Below are positions 1 to 9,630 of a stretch of 64,000 nucleotides of DNA, one piece after another. The stretch is taken from positions 62,001-126,000 of the forward strand of contig NZ_JACZCS010000031.1 in NCBI RefSeq assembly GCF_014904745.1. Reading direction: 5' to 3'. Both the position numbers and the translations under genes were made by a program. Under the pieces are notes generated by a model. It saw only the letters and a list, made by a program, of their open reading frames with translations. It was not told the DNA's origin and ran no database searches. Within the stretch, counting starts at the first letter, position 1, and every line of letters begins with the position of its first letter. The DNA is from Oricola nitratireducens. GTDB taxonomy: Bacteria > Pseudomonadota > Alphaproteobacteria > Rhizobiales > Rhizobiaceae.

Positions 1-2
1 CG

Positions 3-305
3 CTGTTCTTCGGCTCGACGGACGGTTTCGCGGAATTGTTCAACCCCGCGGACGACCCGCAGACGGTGATCGTCGATTTCATGAACAGCCGCGTCGTCGA
101 CCAGTCGGCGCTGCAGGCAATCGAGGACATCGCCGCGAAATACGAGGCGCAGGGCAAGACGCTGGTGCTGCGGCACCTGTCGCATGACTGCCACCGGCTC
201 TTGAACCGCGCCGGCCAGCTGATGGTGGATTCCGACGACGACCCGGATTACGGCATCGCCGTCGACTATTCGGTGAAGACGGGCGCCTTCGGCGGCGGGC
301 ACTGA
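3..305 (+). CDS. SulP-family anion permease, C-terminal STAS domain (partial)
   Basis: This reading frame is open from the left edge and ends at a TGA at 303-305, so only the last 100 or so residues of a larger gene are present. They look like the cytoplasmic STAS domain that follows the membrane part of SulP sulfate/anion permeases: a beta strand with VIVDF, the turn SRVVDQSALQAIE, then LRHLSHDCHRLLNRAGQL. The VDQSA turn is typical of these transporters. No membrane segment is visible, and the in-frame TTG at 36 is not a real start. The substrate cannot be inferred from this tail. Confidence 0.8.
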   Translation: MFFGSTDGFAELFNPADDPQTVIVDFMNSRVVDQSALQAIEDIAAKYEAQGKTLVLRHLSHDCHRLLNRAGQLMVDSDDDPDYGIAVDYSVKTGAFGGGH

Positions 306-335
306 CGCGCCTGACGTCCCTGGCGGAAAGTCAGC

Positions 336-1100
336 CTATTTCACGACCACTTTCGTGCCGACGCCGACGCGTCCGTAGAGGTCCATGACGTCCTCGTTGC
401 GCATGCGGATGCAGCCCGAGGAGACCGCGCGGCCGATCGTCCAGGGCGCGTTGGTGCCGTGGATGCGATACAGCGTCGAGCCGAGATAGAGAGCGCGCGC
501 GCCGAGCGGATTGTTCGGGCCGCCCTCCATGTGGATCGGCAGGATACGGCCCTTGGCCTTCTCGCGCTCGATCATTTCCGACGGCGGCGTCCAGCCCGGC
601 CATTCGGCCTTGCGGGTAACCTTGTGCGTGCCGGCCCATTCGAAGCCCGGCTTGCCGACGCCGACGCCGTAGCGCTTGGCGGTGCCGTTCGCTTGCACGA
701 GATAGAGGAAGCGTTCGTTGGTATCGATGATGATCGTGCCGGGCGCCTCCGGGCCGTCATAGGCCACCGTCTGCGGCAGGAAGACCGGGTCCATCGTCCG
801 CGGAGCGGGGTTGGCCGGACGCTGCGCGGAAACGGGCTGCGTCTGGCGCACCGGCGGCGCGGTGCGCACGGGCGGCAGCGTGCGGACGCGCGGCGTCGTG
901 CGGAAAATCACCTTCCTCGCGTTGGAGCGCACCGAATTGCCGGTGATCGAACGGGTCGGGCGAAGCTGCAGGACCCAGGGCGCGGCCAGATCGGGGCTGA
1001 GAACGACCGGGGGCTTGGAAACGTAGCGATCCTGCGCGGCCGCTGGAAAGGCAAGAAGGGACACGGCGGCAAGCGCCGCCAGAAGGCGTGCTGGTTTCAT
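336..1100 (-). CDS. L,D-transpeptidase (YkuD domain), exported
   Basis: A 254-residue exported protein with an N-terminal signal peptide (hydrophobic core LLAALAAVSLLAFPAAA, cleavage after AAA). A basic, proline-rich linker (about residues 60-105, repeated PPVR) is followed by a YkuD domain at about 115-254. The catalytic signature is present: HGT near residue 212, then SSGCIRM with the nucleophilic cysteine. Such enzymes make 3-3 cross-links in peptidoglycan or attach proteins to it in the periplasm. IIIDTNERFLYLV is the usual first strand of the domain. It stands alone on the minus strand with no operon partner. Confidence 0.92.
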   Translation of the reverse strand: MKPARLLAALAAVSLLAFPAAAQDRYVSKPPVVLSPDLAAPWVLQLRPTRSITGNSVRSNARKVIFRTTPRVRTLPPVRTAPPVRQTQPVSAQRPANPAPRTMDPVFLPQTVAYDGPEAPGTIIIDTNERFLYLVQANGTAKRYGVGVGKPGFEWAGTHKVTRKAEWPGWTPPSEMIEREKAKGRILPIHMEGGPNNPLGARALYLGSTLYRIHGTNAPWTIGRAVSSGCIRMRNEDVMDLYGRVGVGTKVVVK

Positions 1101-1308
1101 CGGACATACTCTCTACACTTGCGTCGGCGCATTGCTGACATACCCTGTCAGCAGCGTTCGGTTGCAAACATGACCGATCGAGACCACTCAATTATGAATC
1201 GCAAATCGCTAAAAGTCGATTCCGGGCATCAATCTGTTGTCAAGGTTACCCGGCGGTTGCGACAGATGGTGAATCAAGAGTGAACGCCTGATCGAGGGAG
1301 ACGAAGCC

Positions 1309-1935
1309 GTGGACGGATTGATCGAGGGACCGGACGGCAAGGTCCGTTGCGCGTGGCACGGCAACCTGGACGACTATCTCGCCTATCACGACCGCGAATG
1401 GGGCCGTCCCGTCGACAACGACATAAGGCTGTTCGAGAAGATCTGTCTGGAGGGCTTCCAGTCCGGCCTGTCCTGGCTGACGATCCTGCGCAAGCGCGAC
1501 AATTTCCGCGCCGGCTTCGCCGGATTCGATTTTGAAAAGGTCGCCCGCTTCACCGGGGACGACGTCGAACGCCTCGTGCAGGACGCCGGCATCATCCGCC
1601 ACCGCGGCAAGATCGTGTCGACCATCAACAACGCCAGGCGGGCGCTGGAATTGCGCGACGAGTTCGGTTCGCTCGCCGCCTATTTCTGGACGCATGAACC
1701 GCCGGCCGACGAACGCCCCGCCGTCCTCGACTGGGCAACGCTCAGGGCTATGCCGAAGACGGGAACCTCGACGGCGATCTCGAAGGACCTGAAGAAACGC
1801 GGCTGGAGCTTCGTCGGACCGACGACGGTCTATGCCTTCATGCAGGCGATGGGGCTCGTCAACGACCATATCGAGGGCTGCTATTGCCGCCCGGAGGTGG
1901 AAGCCGCGCGCGCCGCTTTCACGCGGCCGAAATGA
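1309..1935 (+). CDS. tag: DNA-3-methyladenine glycosylase I
   Basis: A 208-residue base-excision enzyme that removes 3-methyladenine from alkylated DNA. It has the zinc-ligand layout of the Tag family: the N-terminal RCAWHG cysteine, the histidine in AYHDREWG, and the C-terminal HIEGCYCR with histidine and cysteine. The helix FEKICLEGFQSGLSWLTILRKR is the family core. Length matches E. coli Tag (187) plus a short N-terminal extension. Its stop overlaps the start of the DUF1801 gene (ATGA), so the two are probably co-translated. A second alkylation-repair gene (ogt) lies 0.8 kb away on the other strand. Confidence 0.95.
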   Translation: MDGLIEGPDGKVRCAWHGNLDDYLAYHDREWGRPVDNDIRLFEKICLEGFQSGLSWLTILRKRDNFRAGFAGFDFEKVARFTGDDVERLVQDAGIIRHRGKIVSTINNARRALELRDEFGSLAAYFWTHEPPADERPAVLDWATLRAMPKTGTSTAISKDLKKRGWSFVGPTTVYAFMQAMGLVNDHIEGCYCRPEVEAARAAFTRPK

Positions 1936-2306
1936 GCGCCGGCCAAAAGGCCCTGCACGAGCGCCTACGCGCGCTGATCCACGAGACCGCGGCGGCGGCG
2001 GACGGCGTCGGCGCGATCGCGGAAAGCGTGAAATGGGGCGAGCCGAGTTTCGCGCCGGCAAAACCGCGCATCGGCAGTTCGGTGCGGCTGGCGGACCGGC
2101 CGGACGGATCGGTCGCCATGATGTTCATCTGCCATACCGGGCTCGTCGAACAATTTCGCGAGCTCTACCCGGACAGTTTTGCCTATGAAGGCAACCGGGC
2201 GCTGGTTTTCCGGCCCGCGGACACGATCGATACAGCCGCGCTTTCCCACTGCGTCGCCATGGCGCTCAGCTATCACCTGAACAGGCGCCGGAACCGGAAA
2301 AGCTGA
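1932..2306 (+). CDS. DUF1801 domain protein
   Basis: A small cytoplasmic protein of 124 residues. The ATG at 1932 overlaps the tag stop codon by ATGA, which decides the start; the open frame upstream lies inside tag. The core pattern, with VKWGEPSF near residue 33 and a late hydrophobic segment, fits the DUF1801/YdhG-like alpha-beta family of unknown biochemical role. No catalytic motif is visible. Coupling to tag suggests shared expression but does not show a repair role. Confidence 0.75.
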   Translation: MSAGQKALHERLRALIHETAAAADGVGAIAESVKWGEPSFAPAKPRIGSSVRLADRPDGSVAMMFICHTGLVEQFRELYPDSFAYEGNRALVFRPADTIDTAALSHCVAMALSYHLNRRRNRKS

Positions 2307-2342
2307 GAAATCACTGTAAACGCGCCGCTTTTATGGTTTATA

Positions 2343-2356
2343 CTTCGTTAACGAAG
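2343..2356. promoter_or_regulatory. 14-bp perfect palindrome upstream of a secreted-protein gene
   Basis: CTTCGTTAACGAAG is a perfect dyad 24 bases before the ATG at 2380. It sits where an operator or -10 region would lie, in a short AT-rich stretch between two genes. No regulator can be assigned. Confidence 0.35.
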
Positions 2357-2379
2357 AACCCGGCCACAGGGAGGCTTGA

Positions 2380-2682
2380 ATGGGATTTCCAAAGCTAATG
2401 AGCGCGGCGGCACTGACTTGCGCCCTCGCCATTCCGGTCCAGACCACGGTCGCATTCGCCGGTAACGGCGCGCTGATCCACAAGGTCGGCTATCGCCACG
2501 ACTGGCACCAGCGCTATTATGGCGGCATCAGCTATGTCAGCGATTACGGGCTGCAATATGCGCCGACTTATCATTATCGCCACCACGGGTCGGACGTCTC
2601 GGTGAAGGTCTATATCGGGTCGCAGGAGAGCCCCCGGTATCGTCAGGAGGCACGGCCGCTGATCCTGGAACTGCCCAAATAG
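2380..2682 (+). CDS. Small secreted protein, unknown
   Basis: A 100-residue protein with a plausible signal peptide (MGFPKLMSAAALTCALAIP, then a cleavage region near AFA). The mature part is rich in tyrosine, histidine and glycine (YRHDWHQRYYGG, YHYRHHG), a composition common in small envelope proteins of Rhizobiales. A Shine-Dalgarno-like AGGGAGG lies 6 bases before the ATG. No domain is recognised. It precedes ogt in convergent orientation. Confidence 0.65.
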   Translation: MGFPKLMSAAALTCALAIPVQTTVAFAGNGALIHKVGYRHDWHQRYYGGISYVSDYGLQYAPTYHYRHHGSDVSVKVYIGSQESPRYRQEARPLILELPK

Positions 2683-2710
2683 GCTCTTCGTCGCGGCCGG
2701 GGCAAATCGC

Positions 2711-3268
2711 CTAGCCACCCATGAGGTCGAGCAGGTCGGGGCCGATCGCGCCCTCGATCTTTAACAGGCGGCGCTTGGTGTCGGTGCCGCCCGGCGCGGA
2801 AAAGCCGGTCATGGTTCCGCCCGCGCCGACCACGCGGTGGCAGGGCACGATGATCGGAACCGGATTGTTTCCGAGCGCCTGACCGACCTGGCGCGACAGG
2901 GCGACGTCGCCGAGGTCCCGTGCCAGGTCTCCATAGGTGCGCGTCTCGCCCGGCGCGATCTTGCACGTCAGCGCATAGACACTGCGTTCGAACGGCGAAA
3001 CGCCCTGCATATCGAGGCGGGCGTCGTCGAAACCCACGTCCTCGCCTTCGGCGAGCGCCCTTATGCCCGCAACCGCTTGCGCGATCTCGCCGGGCGCCTG
3101 GCTGGCGTCCGCGATTTCCCGCGCGTCCGGCGCGCGGCGGCGCAGGCGTTGAAGCGTTTTCGCGTCGTCGCTTTCGGGAAAGCTGACGGCGAGGATGCCG
3201 TTATCGCCCCAGGCGATCCCGCAGCGCCCGATGGCGGTGTCGAACAGCATGACAAAGGTCCGGCTCAT
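2711..3268 (-). CDS. ogt: Methylated-DNA--protein-cysteine methyltransferase
   Basis: A 185-residue suicide repair protein that transfers alkyl groups from O6-alkylguanine to its own cysteine. The active-site motif PCHRVVG is present, preceded by the helix-turn-helix region (TYGDLARDLG, SRQVGQALGNNP). The N-terminal half is the usual RNase H-like domain of the family. I chose the ATG at 3268; the much longer open frame upstream overlaps the divergent gene at 3404 and has no recognisable content. Length is normal for Ogt-type, without an Ada regulatory domain. Confidence 0.93.
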   Translation of the reverse strand: MSRTFVMLFDTAIGRCGIAWGDNGILAVSFPESDDAKTLQRLRRRAPDAREIADASQAPGEIAQAVAGIRALAEGEDVGFDDARLDMQGVSPFERSVYALTCKIAPGETRTYGDLARDLGDVALSRQVGQALGNNPVPIIVPCHRVVGAGGTMTGFSAPGGTDTKRRLLKIEGAIGPDLLDLMGG

Positions 3269-3403
3269 GGCGTTTTCTAACACGGATTGCGCCGTGCCGG
3301 TATCGCCGGGTGCGGCGCCAGGCCGCAAAGTCTTGATTATGGAACCGGATGGCGCTGGTCTATATTTTTGAGGGAAGGGACAATTTTGTTCGGGAGAAAA
3401 CCG

Positions 3404-3811
3404 ATGAGACTGAAGACGTTCCTCACCGCCGCGGTGCTGTCGCTTTCGGGCGCCGTCGCCCTGCCCCAGGCCGGGCAAGCGCTGCCGGCCGCGCCGCTGT
3501 CCGTCGACCGCCCAGCGCCTCTGGTGACGCCGGTCCATGACGGCATCTACTGGCGTTACCGGAGACCTTATTACAGAGGCTATCCCGGCTATCCCCACAG
3601 GCGTCCGGGCTACCGCTACTATGGCGGCTACTGGTTCCCGCCGAGTGCGTTCATCATCATCGTCCCGCCGCCCTATCAGCGAACCTACCAGCTGACCGAG
3701 CGGCATTACCGATGGTGCGAACACCGTTACCGGAGCTACCGGCGCTGGGACAACACGTTCCAGCCCTATCACGGCCCGCGCAAGCAGTGCGTGTCGCCGT
3801 ATCTGTACTGA
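3404..3811 (+). CDS. BA14K-family protein, secreted
   Basis: A 135-residue protein with an N-terminal signal peptide (MRLKTFLTAAVLSLSGAVAL) and a tyrosine/proline-rich middle (YRRPYYRGYPGYP). The C-terminal block from WCEHRYRSYR to the final CVSPY carries the two cysteines and the DNTFQPYHGPR motif typical of the BA14K family, named for the immunoreactive lectin-like 14 kDa protein of Brucella. The ATG at 3404 is chosen because the signal peptide begins there; the longer frame upstream has no such feature. It is likely envelope-associated. Confidence 0.85.
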   Translation: MRLKTFLTAAVLSLSGAVALPQAGQALPAAPLSVDRPAPLVTPVHDGIYWRYRRPYYRGYPGYPHRRPGYRYYGGYWFPPSAFIIIVPPPYQRTYQLTERHYRWCEHRYRSYRRWDNTFQPYHGPRKQCVSPYLY

Positions 3812-3842
3812 GCGCGAACGGCGACGGGCAGGCCCCGTCGCT

Positions 3843-4880
<1,038 letters not shown>

Positions 4881-4882
4881 TC

Positions 4883-5260
4883 ATGGCCGAGACACACATC
4901 GCGAATTCACGATCCCCGATACGGACCCTTTGCCGGGCAGCGCTGCTGTCCGGCCTGTTCGCATGCGCCGTCTGCGCGCCTGCGGCGGCGGAAGACAAGG
5001 TGCGCGGCCTGATCGTCGATAACGGCCAGACCCGGTTCAACGGCATCGCGGTTGAAGGGAAAGATCCGCAGGTGCCGTTGCAAAACGGCGGCTATCCCCT
5101 CCACCAGCGTTCCTCCTCTGCAACGATCCTGCGCGGGCCGGGCGCAAAGCGGAAAGTCATCCAGGAACTGTCGAGCGAGTATGACCGGCCCGTCGTGCCC
5201 GTCCCGAGGCCGGCGCCGGTGGCCGTACCGCCGACGGAGCCGGACCTGCCGCCGCGCTGA
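4883..5260 (+). CDS. Small secreted protein, unknown
   Basis: A 125-residue protein. The start at 4883 is chosen because a signal peptide follows it (hydrophobic stretch AALLSGLFACAVCAPAAA with cleavage before EDK); the longer open frame upstream overlaps the riboswitch in antisense. The mature part is about 80 residues with a proline-rich C-terminus (VPVPRPAPVAVPPTEPDLPPR) and no known domain. The only cysteines are in or before the signal peptide. It is divergent from bluB. Confidence 0.6.
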   Translation: MAETHIANSRSPIRTLCRAALLSGLFACAVCAPAAAEDKVRGLIVDNGQTRFNGIAVEGKDPQVPLQNGGYPLHQRSSSATILRGPGAKRKVIQELSSEYDRPVVPVPRPAPVAVPPTEPDLPPR

Positions 5261-5286
5261 GCGTTCGCCGGGCGTCTTCGTGCCGG

Positions 5287-6237
5287 TCAGTTGACCGGCG
5301 GCGGCAGGCGCCTGATGCGGTGATGGCCAAGCAACTGCCAGGCGAGATAGCCGGCCAGCGCCGCCAGCACCATCGAACCGCCGGCAACAGTCCTGAAGCT
5401 CGGCGTCTCACCGAGGAACAGCCACACCCAGACCGGGCCGAGGATCGTCTCCGCCGTCCCGAGCAGCGCCGCGAAGGCGGACGGGATCAGCCGCGCGCCC
5501 TGCGTGAACAGCGCCATGCCGAGCCCCATCGAGATCCCGAGCAGGGCGATATAGGGCGCGGACTGCCAGCCGACGGCGACGCCGCCCACAGTCAGGACGC
5601 TCATGATCCCGGCGATCGCCAGGCTGAACAGCGAACCGGTGCAGACGGCCGGCGTCATGCGGATATGCGAGAACCGGCGCGTGATCACGGTCGCAGCGGC
5701 GAAGGCCAGCGCGATGACGAGCGCCAGCCCGTCGCCGACGGGCGACACTTTCCCGGTCAGCGAGTCCGACACCATGACCGCCACGCCGGCGATCACGGCG
5801 GCGATCGCGATCCAGGTCGAGATCCGCAGCTTTTCGCGGAAAAGAACCCACGACAACAGCGCCGCCAGAAGCGGCACGCCGGCCTGCATGAGAAGAACGT
5901 TGGCGACCGTGGTGTGGTTCAGCGCGACGATGAACAGCGTCGACGCGGTCGCGAAACAGACGCCGACACCGATACCGGCCCAGCCCATGCCGCGAAACAG
6001 CGCGAGCGTGCCCGATCTGCCATCGCGCACAAGCATGAAGGCGAGCAGGAACAGCGACGCGGTGCCGGCGCGCCAGAAAATCGTGTTCCACGGGCTTTCG
6101 ACATCGGCGAGACGCACCAGGATGCCGCCGGCGCTCCACACCAGCGCCGAGCCGAGCACCAGCCACGCGCCCGCGGTGCTGCCGTCGCGAATGTCTGTCG
6201 GTTGCGGCGGCAAGGCCGCGACCGGAACGGGCTGCAT
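5287..6237 (-). CDS. EamA/DMT-family transporter
   Basis: A 316-residue inner-membrane protein with about ten hydrophobic helices arranged as two EamA repeats, the hallmark of the drug/metabolite transporter family. Examples of helices are LVLGSALVWSAGGILVRLAD and PLLAALLSWVLFREKL, the latter with the conserved end-of-repeat REKL; the second repeat ends WVWLFLGETPS. Substrate is not predictable. The start at 6237 is the first ATG that gives a short cytoplasmic leader before helix 1; earlier in-frame codons run toward divergent hisS. Confidence 0.85.
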   Translation of the reverse strand: MQPVPVAALPPQPTDIRDGSTAGAWLVLGSALVWSAGGILVRLADVESPWNTIFWRAGTASLFLLAFMLVRDGRSGTLALFRGMGWAGIGVGVCFATASTLFIVALNHTTVANVLLMQAGVPLLAALLSWVLFREKLRISTWIAIAAVIAGVAVMVSDSLTGKVSPVGDGLALVIALAFAAATVITRRFSHIRMTPAVCTGSLFSLAIAGIMSVLTVGGVAVGWQSAPYIALLGISMGLGMALFTQGARLIPSAFAALLGTAETILGPVWVWLFLGETPSFRTVAGGSMVLAALAGYLAWQLLGHHRIRRLPPPVN

Positions 6238-6428
6238 CGTCACGAATTTTCTCCTGTCCGGCGCATAATGCTGGCAAGGAAACCGCAAAGCGAGACCGGC
6301 CTGCGACACCGCCGCGTCGCTTACGGACACAACGCAGAGCGGCGCGGCGGCGCGCTCCGCTTGCGGCATCGGTGCCTGTCTTGTAGGAGAAGCGCGATCC
6401 AGCACCTCCCCGTCCGCAGGCCCTTTCC

Positions 6429-7979
6429 ATGTCCGACAAGAAACAGAAGAAACAACACAAGCTGAAGGCGCGCCTCCCTCGTGGTTTCGTCGACCGTTCG
6501 CCGGCCGATATCCGCGCGACCGACGAGATGGTCGCCAAGATCAAGGCCGTGTACGAGCGCTACGGTTTCGACCCGGTCGAGACGCCGATCTTCGAATATA
6601 CCGACTGCCTCGGCAAGTTCCTGCCCGATCAGGACCGCCCCAACGAGGGCGTGTTCTCGGTCGCCGACGACGACGAGCAGTGGATGAGCCTGCGCTACGA
6701 CCTGACCGCGCCGCTCGCGCGCCACGTCGCCGAGAACATCAACGAGATCCAGCTGCCCTACCGCACCTATCGCGCCGGCTGGGTGTTCCGCAACGAGAAG
6801 CCGGGACCGGGCCGCTTCCGCCAGTTCATGCAGTTCGACGCCGACACGGTCGGCGCGCCGGGCGTCCAGGCGGATGCCGAAATGTGCATGATGATGGCCG
6901 ACACGATGGAAGCGCTCGGCATCGCGCACGGCAACTACGTGATCCGGGTGAACAACCGGAAGGTGCTGGACAGCGTAATGCTGGCTACTGGGCTCGGTGG
7001 CGATGAGGAAGCATGGCGCCGCCTAGCGGTTATGCGTGCCCTAGACAAACGTGACCGTCTCGGGCTTCAGGGTGTTATACAACTTCTTTCTCCAAAAGGC
7101 CGGGTTGACGAGAGCGGAGATCATACCCCGGGCGCCGGACTCAGTGATGAGCAGATCACCCGACTCCTAAATACTTTCGGATGGGGAGAAGAAGGCAGCG
7201 GTTCCAAGAGTTCGGTTTCAAGCGGAATTACCATTGGCAATCTGATCGATAGGCTGGAACAGTACGAAGTATCCGCCGAGGGAGCCCGCGAACTCCAAAC
7301 CATTAACGAGTTGGTGCGGTCGGCAGGCTACGGGGAAGATCAGATCGACATCGATCCTTCTGTCATCCGCGGCCTCGAATACTACACCGGCCCGGTCTAC
7401 GAGGCCGAACTCCTCTTTCCCGTCACCAACGAAAAGGGCGAAACCGTCGTTTTCGGCTCGGTCGGCGGCGGCGGGCGCTATGACGGGCTCGTCAAGCGCT
7501 TCACCGGCCAGGACGTGCCGGCGACCGGCTTTTCCATCGGCGTCTCGCGCCTGATGACGGCGCTGAAAAATCTCGGCAAGCTCGGCCAGGAGGACGTCGT
7601 CGCGCCGGTGCTCGTCACCGTCATGGACGGCGACACGGCGTCGCTCGGAAAATACCAGAAATTCGTGCAGGACCTGCGGCAGGCAGGCATCCGCGCCGAG
7701 ATGTACCAGGGAAACTGGAAGAAGTTCGGCAACCAGCTGAAATATGCCGACCGGCGCGGCTGCCCGCTGGCGATCATCCAGGGCTCCGACGAACGCGAAC
7801 GCGGCGTCGTCCAGGTCAAGGACCTGATCGAGGGCAAGCGGCTGTCCGGCGAGATCGCCGACAACGTCACCTGGCGCGAAAGCCGCCCGGCGCAGGTCGA
7901 AATCGCCGAGGCCGACATCGTTTCCGAAATCACCCGCATGCTCGCCGAACACGCCGAGGACCGCGCGAAAAGTAGCTGA
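6429..7979 (+). CDS. hisS: Histidyl-tRNA synthetase
   Basis: A 516-residue class II aminoacyl-tRNA synthetase that charges tRNA-His. It begins with a lysine-rich leader, then [10 protein letters not shown]. Motif 2 is [14 protein letters not shown] at about residue 120, the HisA motif RGLEYYTGP at about 314, and GVSRLMTAL belongs to motif 3. The C-terminal anticodon-binding domain follows ([11 protein letters not shown] onward). It heads the hisS...hisZ-hisG cluster. The segment between motif 2 and the HisA motif (codons 183-311) has codon use unlike the rest of the gene and is listed separately. The cognate tRNA-His is also in this window. Confidence 0.96.
   Translation: MSDKKQKKQHKLKARLPRGFVDRSPADIRATDEMVAKIKAVYERYGFDPVETPIFEYTDCLGKFLPDQDRPNEGVFSVADDDEQWMSLRYDLTAPLARHVAENINEIQLPYRTYRAGWVFRNEKPGPGRFRQFMQFDADTVGAPGVQADAEMCMMMADTMEALGIAHGNYVIRVNNRKVLDSVMLATGLGGDEEAWRRLAVMRALDKRDRLGLQGVIQLLSPKGRVDESGDHTPGAGLSDEQITRLLNTFGWGEEGSGSKSSVSSGITIGNLIDRLEQYEVSAEGARELQTINELVRSAGYGEDQIDIDPSVIRGLEYYTGPVYEAELLFPVTNEKGETVVFGSVGGGGRYDGLVKRFTGQDVPATGFSIGVSRLMTALKNLGKLGQEDVVAPVLVTVMDGDTASLGKYQKFVQDLRQAGIRAEMYQGNWKKFGNQLKYADRRGCPLAIIQGSDERERGVVQVKDLIEGKRLSGEIADNVTWRESRPAQVEIAEADIVSEITRMLAEHAEDRAKSS
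6975..7361 (+). other. Compositionally foreign patch inside hisS (insertion domain)
   Basis: Counting by hand, 61 of these 129 codons end in A or T, with many codons the neighbours avoid (CTA, CTT, CGT, GGA, ACT, TCA, ATA). The codons on either side end almost always in G or C. The reading frame is intact and the encoded protein is plausible for alphaproteobacterial HisRS. The patch covers the insertion domain between motif 2 and the HisA motif. Confidence 0.7.
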
Positions 7980-8002
7980 TTTCGGTCAATGAGCCCTACG
8001 AT

Positions 8003-8143
8003 TACCCCCACCCTTCATCCCTCCCCACAAGGGGGAGGGAGGTCACCAGCATCGCTGCTCGTGCTTGGCCCGACGGTGCAGGGGGAAGCGCCAGTGTCAA
8101 CGTCCTCCCTCCCCCTTGTGGGGAGGGATACAGGGTGGGGGTA
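8003..8143. repeat. Palindromic intergenic element A
   Basis: Two arms of about 40 bases face each other: the left begins TACCCCCACCCTTCATCC and includes CTCCCCACAAGGGGGAGGGA; the right is its near-complement, with TCCCTCCCCCTTGTGGGGAG and CAGGGTGGGGGTA. About 55 unrelated bases lie between. The transcript would fold into a long hairpin. Such elements are common between Rhizobiales genes. It lies between hisS and the DUF559 gene, whose ATG is 4 bases beyond the right arm. Confidence 0.8.
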
Positions 8144-8146
8144 GCG

Positions 8147-8512
8147 ATGTCACCGACGGGCAACGACCGGGCCGCCGTCAGGCGCGCACGTTCGCTTCGA
8201 AACAGCGCCACTGAAGGCGAAAAGAAGCTGTGGTCCGAACTGCGGCAGTTCAAGAAATACTATGGTCTGCATGTCCGGCGACAGGCGCCCGTCGGCCGTT
8301 ATGTCGTGGATTTCGCGATCCAGTCCCGCAGGTTGGTGATCGAGGTCGACGGCGAATTTCACGCTCAGCCGGAACGGCAGGCGGCGGACGCGCGCCGCGA
8401 CAAATGGCTGCAAAGCCAGGGATACCGGGTGATCAGAATCGCGACCGGGGAGCTATCGGAGAACTTCGATGGTTGCATTGAAACGATTCTTCGTGAATTG
8501 GGACTGGCATGA
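8147..8512 (+). CDS. DUF559 endonuclease-like protein
   Basis: A 121-residue protein of the DUF559 family, related to the very-short-patch-repair/PD-(D/E)XK nuclease fold. It shows the ordered pattern ARSLRNSATEGEKKLWSELR, then GLHVRRQAPVGRYVVDFA, then LVIEVDGEFH, where VVDF and EVDG supply the expected acidic residues, and a C-terminal YRVIRI. The ATG at 8147 is chosen over the GTG at 8135, which lies in the palindromic arm. Its stop overlaps the hisZ start (ATGA), so hisZ translation may depend on it. A real substrate is not known. Confidence 0.8.
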   Translation: MSPTGNDRAAVRRARSLRNSATEGEKKLWSELRQFKKYYGLHVRRQAPVGRYVVDFAIQSRRLVIEVDGEFHAQPERQAADARRDKWLQSQGYRVIRIATGELSENFDGCIETILRELGLA

Positions 8513-9630
8513 ACGCGCTGCGCTCCTTTTCGGCACGGGCCGACATCGAGACGATCCTCTCCCAATTGGGGGCGGAGCGGCTTGACGTGCCGGTGCTGCA
8601 GCCGGCCGATCCGTTTCTCGACACCGCCGGCGAGGAATTGCGGCGGCGCATCTTCCTGTCGGAGAGCGAGACCGGCGAGACGCTGTGCCTCAGGCCCGAA
8701 TTCACCATTCCCGTCTGCCTGCAGCATATCGGCGCGGGCGAGACCGGCCACCGCCGCTACGGCTATGTCGGCACGGTGTTCCGGCAGCGCCGCGCCGGTG
8801 GCAACGAGTTTTTGCAGGCGGGCATCGAGGATATCGGCGACGCCGACAGCGCGCGCGCCGATGCGCGCTCGCTCGGCGATGCGCTGGCCTTTTTGAAGGC
8901 GCTCGGCGTGACAGGAAAAACCGTCACCATGCTCGGCGACCAGGCGGTCTTCGCAGCGGTCGTCTCCGGGCTCGGCCTGCCGCAGTCCTGGACGGTGCGC
9001 CTCAGCCACGCCTTCGGCGACCGCCAGACGCTGGAAGCCGCGCTCGACGCGCTCGCCAGACCCGTCCCGGCTCCGGACGTGCCGGCCGATATCCGCGAAC
9101 CGGCCGAGGCGCGCGACCGGGCGGCGCTGGTCAACGCGCTCTCCATGCGGCTGCGCATCGCGGGGCTGGAAAATTCCGGCGGGCGCGATGCCGGCGAAAT
9201 CGCCGACCGGCTGCTGGCGCGTTTCGACGCCGCAGAGATCGCCCCGGACGAGACCGCGCTTGCGACATTGCGCGCGTTCCTCGCCATCACCGCGCCGCTT
9301 GCCGCCGCCGCCGATGCGCTCAAGGCGTTTGCTACCGGCAACGGCCTCGACATGGACGCAGCGATCGCCGGTTTCGCCGCGCGCGAGAACGAGATGGACA
9401 AGGCGGGCGTCGATACGTCTACGGTCAGCTATGACGCGGCCTTCGGGCGCGCGCTCGATTACTACACGGCGCTGGTCTACGAGATCACGACGCCGGACGG
9501 GCTGGTGCTCGCCGGCGGCGGCCGCTACGACCGGTTGCTGACGATGATCGGCGCCAAAAGCGCGGTGCCCGGCGTCGGCTTTTCCGTCTGGCTCGACCGC
9601 GTGGCGGCCTTTTCGGGAGGTGCGGTATGA
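8509..9630 (+). CDS. hisZ: ATP phosphoribosyltransferase regulatory subunit
   Basis: A 373-residue paralogue of the HisRS catalytic core that does not charge tRNA but activates short-form HisG for the first step of histidine synthesis. Synthetase-like signatures remain: [39 protein letters not shown] (motif 2 region), and [14 protein letters not shown] (HisA-like). It has no anticodon-binding domain, as expected for HisZ. It overlaps the DUF559 gene by ATGA upstream and hisG by ATGA downstream, so it is translationally coupled on both sides. Confidence 0.93.
   Translation: MNALRSFSARADIETILSQLGAERLDVPVLQPADPFLDTAGEELRRRIFLSESETGETLCLRPEFTIPVCLQHIGAGETGHRRYGYVGTVFRQRRAGGNEFLQAGIEDIGDADSARADARSLGDALAFLKALGVTGKTVTMLGDQAVFAAVVSGLGLPQSWTVRLSHAFGDRQTLEAALDALARPVPAPDVPADIREPAEARDRAALVNALSMRLRIAGLENSGGRDAGEIADRLLARFDAAEIAPDETALATLRAFLAITAPLAAAADALKAFATGNGLDMDAAIAGFAARENEMDKAGVDTSTVSYDAAFGRALDYYTALVYEITTPDGLVLAGGGRYDRLLTMIGAKSAVPGVGFSVWLDRVAAFSGGAV

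Noticed and set aside
7121-7303. Minus-strand small gene inside hisS
   Set aside because: It falls in the low-GC3 patch of hisS and has no start signal; the plus-strand frame encodes recognisable HisRS.
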